From assembly GCA_905221605.1 (NCBI GenBank), contig CAJNDS010001332.1, positions 1 through 22,959 of the forward strand: a stretch of DNA of 22,959 bases, written 5' to 3'. Under the pieces are notes generated by a model that was not told the origin of the DNA, ran no database searches, and was given only the letters and a program-made list of their open reading frames with translations. Every line of letters begins with the position of its first letter. Within the stretch, counting starts at the first letter, position 1. Of the stretch, positions 8,726 to 16,483 are shown in pieces. The DNA is from Symbiodinium natans (Eukaryota > Sar > Dinophyceae > Suessiales > Symbiodiniaceae). The position numbers and the translations under genes were made by a program.

Positions 8726-8951
8726 TGCGAGGCTCCGTCAGATGAGGAGCGTCATGGGGGGCACTTGCCAAAAACAGGAGGGAGTACCTACTTGGAGGTT
8801 CATGGTACTTAGTACTAATTATAACTGTACTTATAACCATATTAGGGCACTTAAGGGCCTTATAAGTGGGCTTATAAGTACAGTTATAATTAGTTACTAA
8901 GTACCATGAACCTACAAGTATAACCCTTTTTTTCAAGGAATCCCCAAAAGG
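8726..8951 (+). CDS. Two exons of an unknown protein split by an introner
   Basis: Exon 8726-8797 follows an acceptor CCCTAG and reads CEAPSDEERHGGHLPKTGGS TYLE (space added). Exon 8919-8951 continues in phase 0 with YNPFFQGIPKR and ends at a GGTACC donor. The intron 8798-8918 lies inside the family-C element at 8791-8918. Its donor GTTCATGG is in the left terminal repeat and its acceptor is the element's final AAG. Without the element and one TA duplicate the frame would read STYNPFF; the spliced form reads STYLEYNPFF, so nine bases were added without a frameshift. The protein family is not recognised, and further exons probably lie on both sides. Confidence 0.6.
8791..8918. mobile_element. 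Introner-like TIR element, family C, copy 1
   Basis: Left end CTTGGAGGTTCATGGTACTT and right end, in reverse complement, CTTGTAGGTTCATGGTACTT give a near-perfect TIR. Pairing extends inward through AATTATAACTGTACTTATAA. It is flanked by TA on both sides (8789-8790 and 8919-8920). It is 128 bp, has no coding capacity and makes a strong hairpin. It resembles the copy at 11908 and sits exactly on an exon-exon junction. Confidence 0.9.
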
Positions 8952-9476
8952 GTACCTCTAAACCCTAAAACCCTAAACCGCCCAAACCCTGAATCCCAAA
9001 CCGCCTGAACCCTAAACCCTCAGCCGCCTAAACCCTGAACGCGAGAACCCACAAACCCTAAACCTCTCTCGGGGGTGGGAGGAAGGGGGCGCGAACTGCG
9101 CGTGCTCGAGCCACGCATGTGGCGCAGGGCGGATTTTGAGGTTTGCGGGGTCCAACCTGGAACCTTTTCTTAACCCTAAACTTTGACCTTCAATCCTAAA
9201 CCCTAAACCCTGAGCCTTCAACCAACAACACCCTAAACTCTGAATCCTGAACCTTCAACCCTAAACCCAAAACCCAAAATCCAAGGCACGGGAAGATTGA
9301 AGATATTGTGCTCTTTGCTGGCAGCCTGCACCCCTAACACCTAGGCTCGTGGAGTAGGGTTGAGGGTTGAGGGTTCAGGGCTTGCGGTTTAAACGGTTCA
9401 CGGCTTCGGGTTTCAAGGGTCTACAGGGTTTAAGGTTTGGGGTAGTTTGGGCTTTGGGTTTAGGCACCTGCCAGGG
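8952..9476. other. Degenerate CCCTAAA/TTTAGGG region with weak exon candidates
   Basis: Mostly decayed telomere units (CCCTGAA, CTTCAAC, CCTAAAC). Two short open stretches might be exons: about 9085-9140 (GANCACSSHACGAGRILR, then a GTTTGCG donor) and about 9287-9323 (HGKIEDIVLFAG after CCAAG). Neither is well bounded. Confidence 0.5.
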
Positions 9477-9543
9477 AGGGTTTAGGGTTTAGGGTTTAGG
9501 GTTTAGGGTTTAGGGTTTAGGGTTTAGGGTTTAGGGTTTAGGG
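9477..9543 (+). repeat. Interstitial telomere array (TTTAGGG)
   Basis: Nine or more pure TTTAGGG units upstream of a short exon-like stretch. The array at 9635 is in the opposite orientation. Confidence 0.95.
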
Positions 9544-9596
9544 CTGCTGCCATTGCACCATGAAGCTTTACCCCGGGTGGCCCAGTCTGTTTGCAG

Positions 9597-9634
9597 GACG
9601 CGAGCTTATTAGTTCCTGAGGCCCCTGCACAACC
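9597..9634 (+). CDS. Possible exon between opposed telomere arrays
   Basis: After CTGTTTGCAG the frame DASLLVPEAPAQP is open up to the CCCTAAA array. Single-copy DNA here is only about 90 bp. Confidence 0.4.
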
Positions 9635-9719
9635 CCTAAACCCTAAACCCTAAACCCTAAACCCTAAACCCTAAACCCTAAACCCTAAACCCTAAACCCT
9701 AAACCCTAAACCCTAAACT
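9635..9719 (-). repeat. Interstitial telomere array (CCCTAAA on + strand)
   Basis: About 12 pure units, inverted relative to 9477-9543, so the pair could fold into a long hairpin around the exon candidate. The sequence 9720-9988 is non-coding or ambiguous; an ATG at 9859 opens a 22-codon Lys/Pro-rich frame that I do not trust. Confidence 0.95.
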
Positions 9720-9988
9720 CCAAAACAGAAGACTCCAAGGCCTTAGGCCTAAAGCCTAAAAATTCTCAGCCCTCATACCGGCCGCCCGAATTCATCCCGT
9801 ACCCGCCCGGAGGCTGATGGAAGGCATGTATTTCGAGGCTTGTCATTTCTGATTTTCCATGGCGCTCACCCGAAGCAAGGATCCTAAGCCCCCCAAACCC
9901 AAACCTCAAAAAGTCCAGAACCCTTAAGCCCTTAGCCCTTAGCCCTACACCCTAAACCCTAAATCCACCTGAGCCATGTGGGCTGCAG

Positions 9989-10034
9989 AAACACTTTGAC
10001 GAGGGCATCCGGCCGCAACTGAGCAGCGAGACGC
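9989..10034 (+). CDS. Probable exon, unknown protein
   Basis: A clear acceptor (GTGGGCTGCAG) precedes KHFDEGIRPQLSSET. The first donor-like dinucleotide is GC (GAGAC then GCTTTTAG), consistent with non-canonical donors elsewhere in the window. Confidence 0.5.
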
Positions 10035-10142
10035 TTTTAGGGGTTTTGGGTTTTGTTTTTTGGGTTTTGGGTTTTGGGTTTAGGGTTTAGGGTTTAGGGT
10101 TTAGGGTTTAGGGATAACTAGGAACCAACCAACTCTTCGCAG

Positions 10143-10170
10143 GGCAGACCTTCAAAGTAGAACCCTCAGC
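10143..10170 (+). CDS. Possible short exon
   Basis: After AACTCTTCGCAG the frame QTFKVEPSA is open until CCCTAAA-like sequence. It could join the preceding exon but the phase is not resolved. Confidence 0.35.
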
Positions 10171-10305
10171 CCTAAACGGCCTGAACCCTTAGCCCTAAAC
10201 CCTAAGCCCCCAAGGCCTGAGCTCTGAGCCCTAAACCCGAAACCCTAATCCCCTAAACCCTACACCCTAAACCCTTAATCCTAAACCCTAAGCCCGGTAC
10301 CCTGT

Positions 10306-10388
10306 ACCCTAAACCCTAAACCCTAAACCCTAAACCCTAAACCCTAAACCCTAAACCCTAAACCCTAAACCCTAAACCCTAAACCCTA
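10306..10388 (-). repeat. Interstitial telomere array (CCCTAAA on + strand)
   Basis: About 11 pure units preceded by roughly 130 bp of decayed units. Confidence 0.95.
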
Positions 10389-10430
10389 CTAAGCCCTAAG
10401 CATGCTTATGGCCATCCTGAGCTCAGGCAG

Positions 10431-10491
10431 GCATGAGCCCACGCAATGCCCAGCACAAAGCGCATCAGGACCGGGTGGTGGGGTTGCGAGG
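10431..10491 (+). CDS. Probable exon, unknown protein
   Basis: After GAGCTCAGGCAG the frame MSPRNAQHKAHQDRVVGLRG is open and ends at a GGTTAC donor. The leading ATG may be internal. Confidence 0.45.
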
Positions 10492-10502
10492 GTTACTTAG
10501 GC

Positions 10503-10980
10503 TTTAGGGTTTAGGGTTTAGGGTTTGGGGTTTGGGGTTTGGGGTTTGGGGTTTAGGGTTTAGGGTTTGGGGTTTTGTTCGGGGCTCAGAGAGGGCTCAG
10601 AAAGGGCTCAGAGAGGGCTCAGAGCGGGGTTAGGGTTTAGGGTTTAGGGTTTAGGGTTTAGGGTTTAGGGTTTGGGGTTTGGGGTTTGGGGTTTGGGGTT
10701 TAGGGCTCAGAGGGTTTCGATGGATCCTGGGCTCTCTTGGGTCTTATCAGGCTCCAGGGGCGCTACGTGGGTTTAGAGGGTTTAGAGGGTTTAGAGGGTT
10801 TAGAGGGTTTAGAGGGTTTAGAGGGTTTAGAGGGTGTCGAGGGTTTAGAGGGTTTAGAGGGTTTAGGGGGTTTAGAGGGTTTAGAGGATTTATAGGGTTT
10901 ATAGGGTTTGCAGGGCGTATAAGATTTATCGGGTTCATAGGGTTCATAGGGTTCATAGGGTTCATAGTGTTCTTATCGGG
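10503..10980 (+). repeat. Cluster of telomere arrays and telomere-derived minisatellites
   Basis: It holds TTTAGGG arrays (10503-10560, 10628-10705) and a homogenised TTTGGGG block. A minisatellite GGGCTCAGAGA lies at about 10581-10626. A 9-bp repeat GAGGGTTTA runs from about 10770 to 10890 and passes into GGGTTCATA units. The 9-mer frame reads Gly-Phe-Arg repeated and looks collagen-like, but it is a repeat artefact, not a gene. Confidence 0.9.
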
Positions 10981-11123
10981 TGCAGGGGTCTATTGGGGTT
11001 AAGTAGGTTCCGCAAAGGCCCCTAGGGAGTGTGTACAGGAGGGTTTGGGGCTTCGGGTTTAGGGTTTAAGGTTTAGGATTTAGGGTTTAGGGTTGAGGGC
11101 CCCCCTGATGGTGCTACAAGCAG

Positions 11124-11203
11124 AGTTTGTGTCGGGCTGGTTTTGTATGCGTTTGGCTCGGGACATTCAAGGCTACATCCTTCAATGGGGCCCGAATTTA
11201 GCG
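11124..11203 (+). CDS. Probable exon, unknown protein
   Basis: An acceptor GCTACAAGCAG precedes FVSGWFCMRLARDIQGYILQ WGPNLA (space added), and GCG followed by GTTAAAC gives a donor. This is one of the more convincing single exons: hydrophobic and aromatic composition, no repeat content. Confidence 0.5.
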
Positions 11204-11592
11204 GTTAAACCCTAAACCCCAAACCCTAAGATCCCATCAGTTCCCTGTAGAGAAATCCCTTGCAATTTCCCGCTGCTGAAAACAGGCCTCGGCCCCCAAT
11301 AGGCTTCGGGTCAAAAAAACAAGCTTAGGGTTGAGGGAGAAGCGGCTTACGGCTTTACCCTAAACCCAAAACCCTTAACCCTTAACCCTGAACCCTAAAA
11401 CAAGGATCCATGCGTCCTGAGGGTGAAGGCGTTACTGTTGACCCTCGAGCTATGAGTTGCTGATGTAGGGCAAGGCACAGGGTTGCGCTGAAACCCCCGT
11501 TGAAGCCCCAAACTGTTAACTAAACCCTAAACCCTAAACCCCTTTTCAGAGGATTCGGCCTGGCGTGGGCGTGCCAACTGCATCTCTCTCAG
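11204..11592. other. Intron-like region with telomere remnants
   Basis: It contains decayed CCCTAAA and CCCTTAA units. The stretch 11405-11463 is open in two frames (one reads GSMRPEGEGVTVDPRAMSC then stop) and might be an exon, but it cannot be fixed. Confidence 0.4.
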
Positions 11593-11633
11593 AGGAGGCT
11601 GCGGCCGAAGGCGTCCGCAAGGCCATGGAAGTT
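11593..11633 (+). CDS. Probable exon, unknown protein
   Basis: A strong acceptor (CATCTCTCTCAG) precedes EEAAAEGVRKAMEV, followed directly by GATTTAGGG and a telomere array. The donor may be GT (GTTGAT) or GA (GATTTAG). Confidence 0.5.
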
Positions 11634-11674
11634 GATTTAGGGTTTAGGGTTTAGGGTTTAGGGTTTAGGGTTTA

Positions 11675-11770
11675 TTATTAAGGGTTCAAGTCCGGGGAAG
11701 TTTCGAGGAGTTTCAAGGAGTTTCGTTTTTTTGGACATTCTCAATAATTTCAAGTTACAGGGGGCTTGAG
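11675..11770 (+). repeat. Dispersed repeat, copy 1
   Basis: TTAAGGGTTCAAGTCC followed by GGGGAAGTTTCGAGGAGT and, after a variable T-rich part, GTTACAGGGGGCTTGAGG. The same order occurs at 15231-15335. Both copies start after a TTTAGGG tract and end in one, so they may be a non-autonomous element resident in telomeric introns. Confidence 0.8.
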
Positions 11771-11792
11771 GGTTTAGGGTCTAGGGGTTTAG

Positions 11793-12172
11793 GGCTATGG
11801 ATTCACGACATGCTCAAGCGAGCACGCGTGACAGGTACAAATGGCACAAGCTTTACACTTCTGATTCGGCGCAAGGCGCATCTGCGAAGTACATGTTCTA
11901 CGAGCCACTTGAAGGTTCATGGTACTCACTAACCAATTATAACTGTACTTATAACCCTACTTATAATACCCCTAAAGAAAGGGCCTTATAGGGGTTATCC
12001 CACTTATAAGTAGGGTTATAAGCCCACTTATAATTGGTTAGTAAGTACCATGAACCTTCAAGCAGGCATTGAGTTCCCGCTGGTGCAGTCCACTCCTGAC
12101 AAGGACGACCCTGACAAGAGGCCCACGCCAACCGTCAACTGCCATTTCACATCTGCAGTCAAGCCGTCGGGG
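11793..12172 (+). CDS. Two exons of an unknown protein split by an introner
   Basis: Exon 11793-11914 includes an ATG at 11797 and reads MDSRHAQASTRDRYKWHKLY then TSDSAQGASAKYMFYEPLE. Exon 12063-12172 continues (phase 1) AGIEFPLVQSTPDKDDPDKR then PTPTVNCHFTSAVKPS. The intron 11915-12062 begins with GTTCATGG inside the left terminal repeat of the family-C element and ends at its final AAG. Removing the element with one CA duplicate gives YEPGIEF; the spliced form gives YEPLEAGIEF, a three-codon in-frame scar. The ATG could be the start or an internal Met after the TTTAG acceptor. No family recognised. Confidence 0.65.
11908..12062. mobile_element. Introner-like TIR element, family C, copy 2
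   Basis: The left end CTTGAAGGTTCATGGTACT is repeated exactly in reverse complement at the right end, and pairing continues through CTAACCAATTATAA and CCCTACTTATAA. It is 155 bp with a CA duplication on both sides (11906-11907, 12063-12064). It carries its own GT donor (11915) and AG acceptor (12062). Confidence 0.92.
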
Positions 12173-12324
12173 GTTTAGGGTTTCGGGTTTCAGGGGTTTG
12201 TTGGTTAAGGGGATTAGGGGTTTATGGATTAAGGGGTTGAGGGGTTTGGGGGCTAGTTCTGCAAGGGGTCCTTTGCCGGTAAATTTGTGGTTCCCTCTTG
12301 CCCTTTTTGGGTTCTGGGTTCCCG

Positions 12325-12397
12325 CCCTAAACCCTAAACCCTAAACCCTAAACCCTAAACCCTAAACCCTAAACCCTAAACCCTAAACCCTAAACCC
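12325..12397 (-). repeat. Interstitial telomere array (CCCTAAA on + strand)
   Basis: About ten pure units between a degenerate GGTTT-rich tract and a single-copy block. Confidence 0.95.
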
Positions 12398-12399
12398 AG

Positions 12400-12720
12400 T
12401 CATGAAGTGTACCCTTATCAGCCTTGTCAGAATGTGATTGCCGGGCTACCAAGAGTTTCGTTGTTGTTTTTTTTCTTGTTTGTGTGTGCATTCTATGGAG
12501 GTTTGATAAAGGAGCCCAAGTTAAGAGGTACATATCAGGGGACCTGTATGCAGAGACATCCTCCCACCTGTTCAGAGTTTGCGAGTTCAGGGTTTGGGTT
12601 GGGGCTAAGGCGGCCAAATGGAAACGCCTAGGATAGCTGACCTGAATTAAGCACGGGACACGTTTTAAACGAAGCACATAGGAATTGTTTATCGCCATAG
12701 AAACAAACAAAACACGCCCA
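12400..12720 (+). other. Single-copy block, possible terminal exon
   Basis: Two overlapping + frames are open: one ends at TAG 12634-12636 and reads VKRYISGDLYAETSSHLFRV near its end, the other ends at 12631. A T-rich tract at 12465-12490 followed by TAAAG/GAGCCC could be the acceptor. The sequence after 12636 lacks repeats and may be a 3' untranslated region. The frame is not resolved. Confidence 0.3.
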
Positions 12721-13344
12721 AGATGGCACCCCGAAAGACGAAAACCCTAAACCCTAAGCCTTAAACCTTAAGCCACATTTACTTAACACCTGCCCTTCCC
12801 AAGTCGACTGGGATCTTCCGAATCGACGGGCTCGCGGCCTCCGAATCAGGATTCAACCCGAAGCCCGTCAACCCCCAAAGATGAGCCCTTTAGGGCTCAG
12901 GGTTTAGGGCGTTTAGGGTTTAGGGCGTTTCGGCTTGAGGTTCAGGGTTCAGGGCGTTTAGGGCTCAGGGCGTTCAAGGTTTAGGGCGTTTCGGGTTTCG
13001 GGTTTAGGGTTTAGCCCCGGGCCGGCCTCTCCGAATGCTAGGCATGCCGGGAGCTTCAGGGCCTGCTCGACGCCCGGCTCTTGTGCAGTTTCTTTGTTTT
13101 CTTGCTGGTCGTTTCTGGGTTAACAAATTATAACACAGAGCACCCCCCCCCCCCCGGTCAAGCCGCAAACCCTAAAACACGAAACCACCCTAAACCCTAC
13201 ACCCGAAACCCTAAACCCTAAACCCTAAACCCTAAACCCTAAACCCTAAACCCTACATCCTAAACCCTAAACCCTAAAACCCTAAACCCTAAACCCTAAA
13301 CCCTAAACCCTAAACCCTGCCAGCCGAAAACCGGGATACTGCAG
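12721..13344. other. Degenerate telomeric and intron-like sequence
   Basis: It contains TTTAGGGCG and GGGCTCAGGGCG variants (12890-13010), a C run at 13143 and a long CCCTAAA array (13181-13319). The stretch at 12804-12880 is open (VDWDLPNRRARGLR) but poorly bounded. A short frame after CTTGTGCAG at 13089 hits a stop. Confidence 0.6.
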
Positions 13345-13404
13345 ATCCCAGGATGCCTTCGACAAGTTCCGTGCGGAGGCGGAGACGCTGGCCACGGCCC
13401 CCCG
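13345..13404 (+). CDS. Probable exon, unknown protein
   Basis: After GGGATACTGCAG the frame SQDAFDKFRAEAETLATAP is open and ends at a CCG/GTCTTGG donor. A helical, charged segment with a clear coding appearance. Confidence 0.5.
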
Positions 13405-13559
13405 GTCTTGGTTTAGGGTTAAGGGTTTAGCGTTTAGGGTTTAGGGTTTAGGGTTTAGGCTTTACGGTTTGGGGGGTTTAGGGTTTGGGGGTTTGGGGGT
13501 TTAGGGTTCAGGGTGTACGGTTTAAGGGTCTAGGGGCTGGGGGTGTAGGGTTTAGGGGC

Positions 13560-13790
13560 TTGGGGTTTTACAGCAGGCTTTTATTTTTGTTGTTTTTTGT
13601 CATGTTTCTTGTTGTTGCATTGGTTCTGTTTGTTGTTTGTTGGCGTTTCGGGTGTTTTTGGGGTCTGCTTGTTTTATTTAGTTTTCTTTTTTGCTGCCGG
13701 GGAGGCTGGGGGTGTGAGGGGTCCTGGTGCTGGGGGCTTCACAATGGTGGTGTCGCGTTAGGGGTTAAGGGTTTAGGGTTTTAGGTCCTT
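13560..13790 (+). other. T/G-rich low-complexity block
   Basis: TTTTGTTGTT-type sequence inside degenerate TTTAGGG. The Phe/Leu/Val-rich frame here is compositional and I do not call a gene. After TTCGGGTGCAG at 13830 a short frame (MRFPSCFLAGKPQPEMWRN, then stop) might be a terminal exon. Confidence 0.4.
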
Positions 13791-13896
13791 GCGGATTTTT
13801 CAATTCGGGTGCAGAGTGTAAGGATGAGGTTCCCTAGCTGCTTTCTAGCGGGGAAGCCTCAACCAGAAATGTGGAGAAATTAAACCCTAAACCTTG

Positions 13897-14029
13897 GGAT
13901 GCTCCCCCTAGAACTAACAGTCCTTAATCGGGATTATACTAGGGGGTATTCTGATACCCTAAAACCCTAAACCCTAACCCCTAAACCCTAAACCCCTATT
14001 AAGGACTGTTAGTATAAGGGGGAACATCC
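13897..14029. mobile_element. TIR element with telomere-repeat core, family E copy 1
   Basis: Left end GGATGCTCCCCCT then ACTAACAGTCCTTAAT. The right end in reverse complement is GGATGTTCCCCCT then ACTAACAGTCCTTAAT, giving a TIR of about 32 bp with few mismatches. The core is CCCTAAA/CCCCTAA repeats. Relatives at 18084 and a solo end at 3191. Confidence 0.8.
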
Positions 14030-14070
14030 TGACCTAAACCCTATGGCTGCTTGCTGCTCTCTAAGGTAGG

Positions 14071-14258
14071 GACCATGGGCCCTTAGTACAGTCCCTTAAC
14101 CCTTTCTTACAGGGATCCGAAGTATAGGCCCTTAATGCATATAGTGTTTAGGGTTTAGGGTTTAGGGTTTAGGGTTCAGTGTATGTAGGGTATCTTCCGG
14201 AAAAGCCCATATAAAGGTTCTACAACAAGGGACACAAGTTTTAAGGGCCCATACATGG
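14071..14258. mobile_element. Imperfect TIR unit enclosing telomere repeats
   Basis: GACCATGGGCCCTTA at 14071 is mirrored by TAAGGGCCCATACATGG at 14242-14258. A short TTTAGGG array (about 14150-14178) lies between. The repeat is shorter and less exact than in families A-C, so this is tentative. Confidence 0.45.
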
Positions 14259-14507
14259 AACCTAGACTATGCCCTATGTCTTACGGGCGGGCTTTAGGGT
14301 CAGGCAGCGCTTGGCTCTTCAGGGAAAGGGCCTAGGGGCAATGCAGGAGCCTACACCCTTTCCTCGAATACGCAGATTTTACCCGTTCCAATTGAACTAG
14401 GCCTCTGTGTTAGCAGGATTCACTTGACTGTGTGTGTGTGTAGGAATCATTATTCATATTGGTGAGTGTTGTTGATGGTTGTCCTTCTGGATGGATGACT
14501 TATCCAG

Positions 14508-14595
14508 GAATGAGTTCCGGAGCCGCACCCAAGAAACATGGGATGAAGCCAGAGCCGCTCTATAGGACATGGAAGAGCGATGTCACGCTGTACCC
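14508..14595 (+). CDS. Probable exon, unknown protein
   Basis: After CTTATCCAG the frame MSSGAAPKKHGMKPEPLYRT then WKSDVTLYPQ is open, with an ATG two bases into the exon. An alternative frame (NEFRSRTQETWDEARAAL) also reads before a stop. CCCTAAA repeats follow. Confidence 0.45.
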
Positions 14596-14652
14596 CCAAA
14601 CCCTAAACCCTAAACCCTAAACCCTGGACCCTAAACCCTAAAAAGCTGATCC

Positions 14653-15098
14653 ATGTCCACGTTCTACGGTAAGCCCTCTTGCCTGGGGGGTTCCCAGGTT
14701 GCACAGGAGACCTCGTCCCTTAGTAGCCCAGTGGTACCCTTTACCCTTTTTTTGGGTATGGGTTCCCTTATAGTAACCAACCCAAACAAGGGTGCCCTTA
14801 TTATAATATGGTTACTGGGCTACTAAGGTCCGAAGCTTCCCTCCACGCTGAATGGGGGTTTACGAAACTAGGGGAGCCCTGTTTGGGATAATACCTCAAA
14901 CCCTAAACCTGAGACCCTAAGCCTAAACCTTAAACATCCCTAAACCCCAAACCCTAAACCCTGAACCCTGAACCCTAAACCCTCCCAGCGCAAAGGCTAT
15001 GGAGCTGGTCGCCGCGAAGATTGGGCTCCTGACGCCTCCTGGCACTGGCCCTGTGGCACAAGCCCTGGCTGAGCATCCTGGTGCCAAGGAGAACTGCG
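14653..15098 (+). CDS. Three joined exons of an unknown protein, possible gene start
   Basis: Exon 14653-14714 begins at an ATG with an in-frame TGA just upstream and reads MSTFYGKPSCLGGSQVAQET S (space added). Exon 14828-14857 continues SEASLHAEWG. Exon 14989-15098 continues AKAMELVAAKIGLLTPPGTG then PVAQALAEHPGAKENC. The first intron (14715-14827) is a family-B introner plus its GTCC duplicate: donor GT is the first two bases of the duplicate, acceptor is the element's AAG. The second (14858-14988) is GT-AG and holds decayed CCCTAAA repeats. All three joins keep frame. A GT donor at 15099 opens into TTTAGGG, so the gene continues; the next exon is not certain. No family recognised. Confidence 0.65.
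14719..14827. mobile_element. Introner-like TIR element, family B copy 1
   Basis: The ends are a perfect 14-bp inverted repeat CTTAGTAGCCCAGT, followed inward by GGTACCCTTT against GGTAACCATATT, then AAGGGCACCC matching the GGTACCCTTT region. It is 109 bp, flanked by GTCC at 14715-14718 and 14828-14831. It lies exactly between two exons. Confidence 0.92.
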
Positions 15099-15137
15099 GT
15101 TTAGGGTTAGGGTTTAGGGTTTTGGGTTTTGGGTTTT

Positions 15138-15225
15138 GGGTTCAGGGTTCAGGGTTCAGGGTTCAGGGTTCAGGGTTCAGGGTTCAGGGTTTAGGGTTTT
15201 AGGGTTTTAGGGTTTAGGCTTTATG
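15138..15225 (+). repeat. Homogenised TTCAGGG and TTTTGGG telomere-variant blocks
   Basis: Seven TTCAGGG units in a row follow TTTTGGG units and precede normal TTTAGGG. A run of one variant implies local tandem amplification of a mutated unit rather than fresh telomerase synthesis. Confidence 0.9.
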
Positions 15226-15230
15226 GAGTA

Positions 15231-15335
15231 TATTAAGGGTTCAAGTCCGGGGAAGTTTCGAGGAAAGTTTCGAGGAGTTTCAAGGAGTTTATGTTTTTGA
15301 TTTTCTGTATAATTTCAGGTTACAGGGGGCTTGAG
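15231..15335 (+). repeat. Dispersed repeat, copy 2
   Basis: Matches 11675-11770: TATTAAGGGTTCAAGTCC, GGGGAAGTTTCGAGG, an extra AAAGTTTCGAGG duplication, a T-rich middle and GTTACAGGGGGCTTGAGG. Confidence 0.8.
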
Positions 15336-15957
15336 GTTTTAGGGTTTCAGGGTTTCAGGGTTTCAGGGCTTCAGGGTTTCAGGGTTTCAGGGTTTCAGGG
15401 TTTAGGGTTTCCAGGGTTTCAGGGTTTCAGGCCTTCAGGGTAGTAGGGTTTCAGAAATTTAGGCCTTCAGGGTTTTAAGGCTTCAGGGTTTTTTGGGGTG
15501 TCAGGTTTTAGGGGTTCAGGGGATTAAGGCTTCCGGCTGTTGAGGTTTCAGGGTGTTGGGGTTTTGAGACTTTACGAGGGTTTAGGGTTTAGGGGTTAGG
15601 GGTTAGGGGTTTTGAATTTACGGTTTAGGGTTTAGGGCACCGCGTTCTTGGGGGCTTTTGGGGGTTTGGGGGCTCAAGTTGAGCCCTAAACCCTAAACCC
15701 TAAACCCTAAACCCTAAGCCCTAAGCCCTAAGCCCTAAGCCCTAAGCCCTAAGCCCTAAGCCCTGATGTCCTTATTCCTGAACCCCCCCAACCCAACACT
15801 CCGAGCCTTTAGTCCCTGTCGTCTGCTTCGGGTTGTTTGCTGCCCCAGGTTAAGGGTTCAGGGTTCAGGGTTTAGGGTGTAGGGTTTAGGGTTTCGGGTT
15901 TAGGGTTTGGGGTTTAGGTTTTAGGGTTTAGGGTTTAGGGTTTAGGGTTTAGGGTTC
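15336..15957 (+). repeat. Telomere-variant tracts: GGGTTTCA, CCCTAAG and TTTAGGG
   Basis: An 8-bp GGGTTTCA repeat (about 15341-15440) decays into mixed variants. An array of CCCTAAA switches sharply to pure CCCTAAG units at about 15705-15765. TTTAGGG variants run from 15850 to 15957. The single-copy piece 15770-15848 has no clear exon. Confidence 0.9.
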
Positions 15958-16045
15958 GAGGAGCATCTGCTCTTTCGCTTGGTGCGGCGGTTCGAGTCCT
16001 TTCGTGACGAGGGGCACGCCTTGCACAGCAGGCTGGGTGCAGGGT
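15958..16045 (+). CDS. Probable exon, unknown protein
   Basis: The frame EEHLLFRLVRRFESFRDEGH then ALHSRLGAG is open, strongly helical and charged, between a TTTAGGG and a CCCTAAA array. GCAGGGTAAACCC at the end offers a GT donor. It may continue the gene starting at 14653 but the phase is unproven. Confidence 0.5.
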
Positions 16046-16094
16046 AAACCCTAAACCCTAAACCCTAAACCCTAAACCCTAAACCCTAAACCCT

Positions 16095-16483
16095 AGGCCT
16101 GAGGCATGTTGGGACAGGGTTGAGGGACTGTCCATACAGTCTCTGAATCTAAATTTGTGCTTTATTATTCTACTGTGACTATGTACATTGATTACATTAG
16201 TATTCCACATGTAGAATTTTGTTGTGGGGTGGAGCGGGGGGGTTCGCTAAGTCTGGGGTCTGGTAACTGGCATCTCGCCCCAACCAGCGCAGTACTCGCA
16301 GCCTGGAAAAGCAGCAACAGCTCAGGGTTCGCCTAGGCCGTAACCCCCAAAATCCTAGGTAGGATAAGGGGGGGAGCCTTAAAAGGGAACCCCTTCTGAA
16401 CCCTCTTGTGGCTCTCTTAAGCAGGGACCTTTTTCAGAGGGTCTTTATCCCCAAGGGTCCCCCTAATCCTATCCCCTACAAAA
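16095..16483. other. Intron-like region with a possible decayed TIR element
   Basis: An AT-rich tract (16140-16210) and a short open piece after CCAACCAGCGCAG (TRSLEKQQQLR, 16294-16329). There is an imperfect inverted repeat in which TAGGTAGGATAAGGGGG at 16354 pairs loosely with CCCCCTAATCCTATCCCCTA near 16460. None is firm. Confidence 0.4.

Noticed and set aside
10679-11002. Collagen-like open frame of repeated Gly-Phe-Arg, and its Pro-Leu-Asn counterpart on the other strand
   Set aside because: It is the translation of a 9-bp telomere-derived repeat (GAGGGTTTA); open on both strands because the repeat lacks stops.
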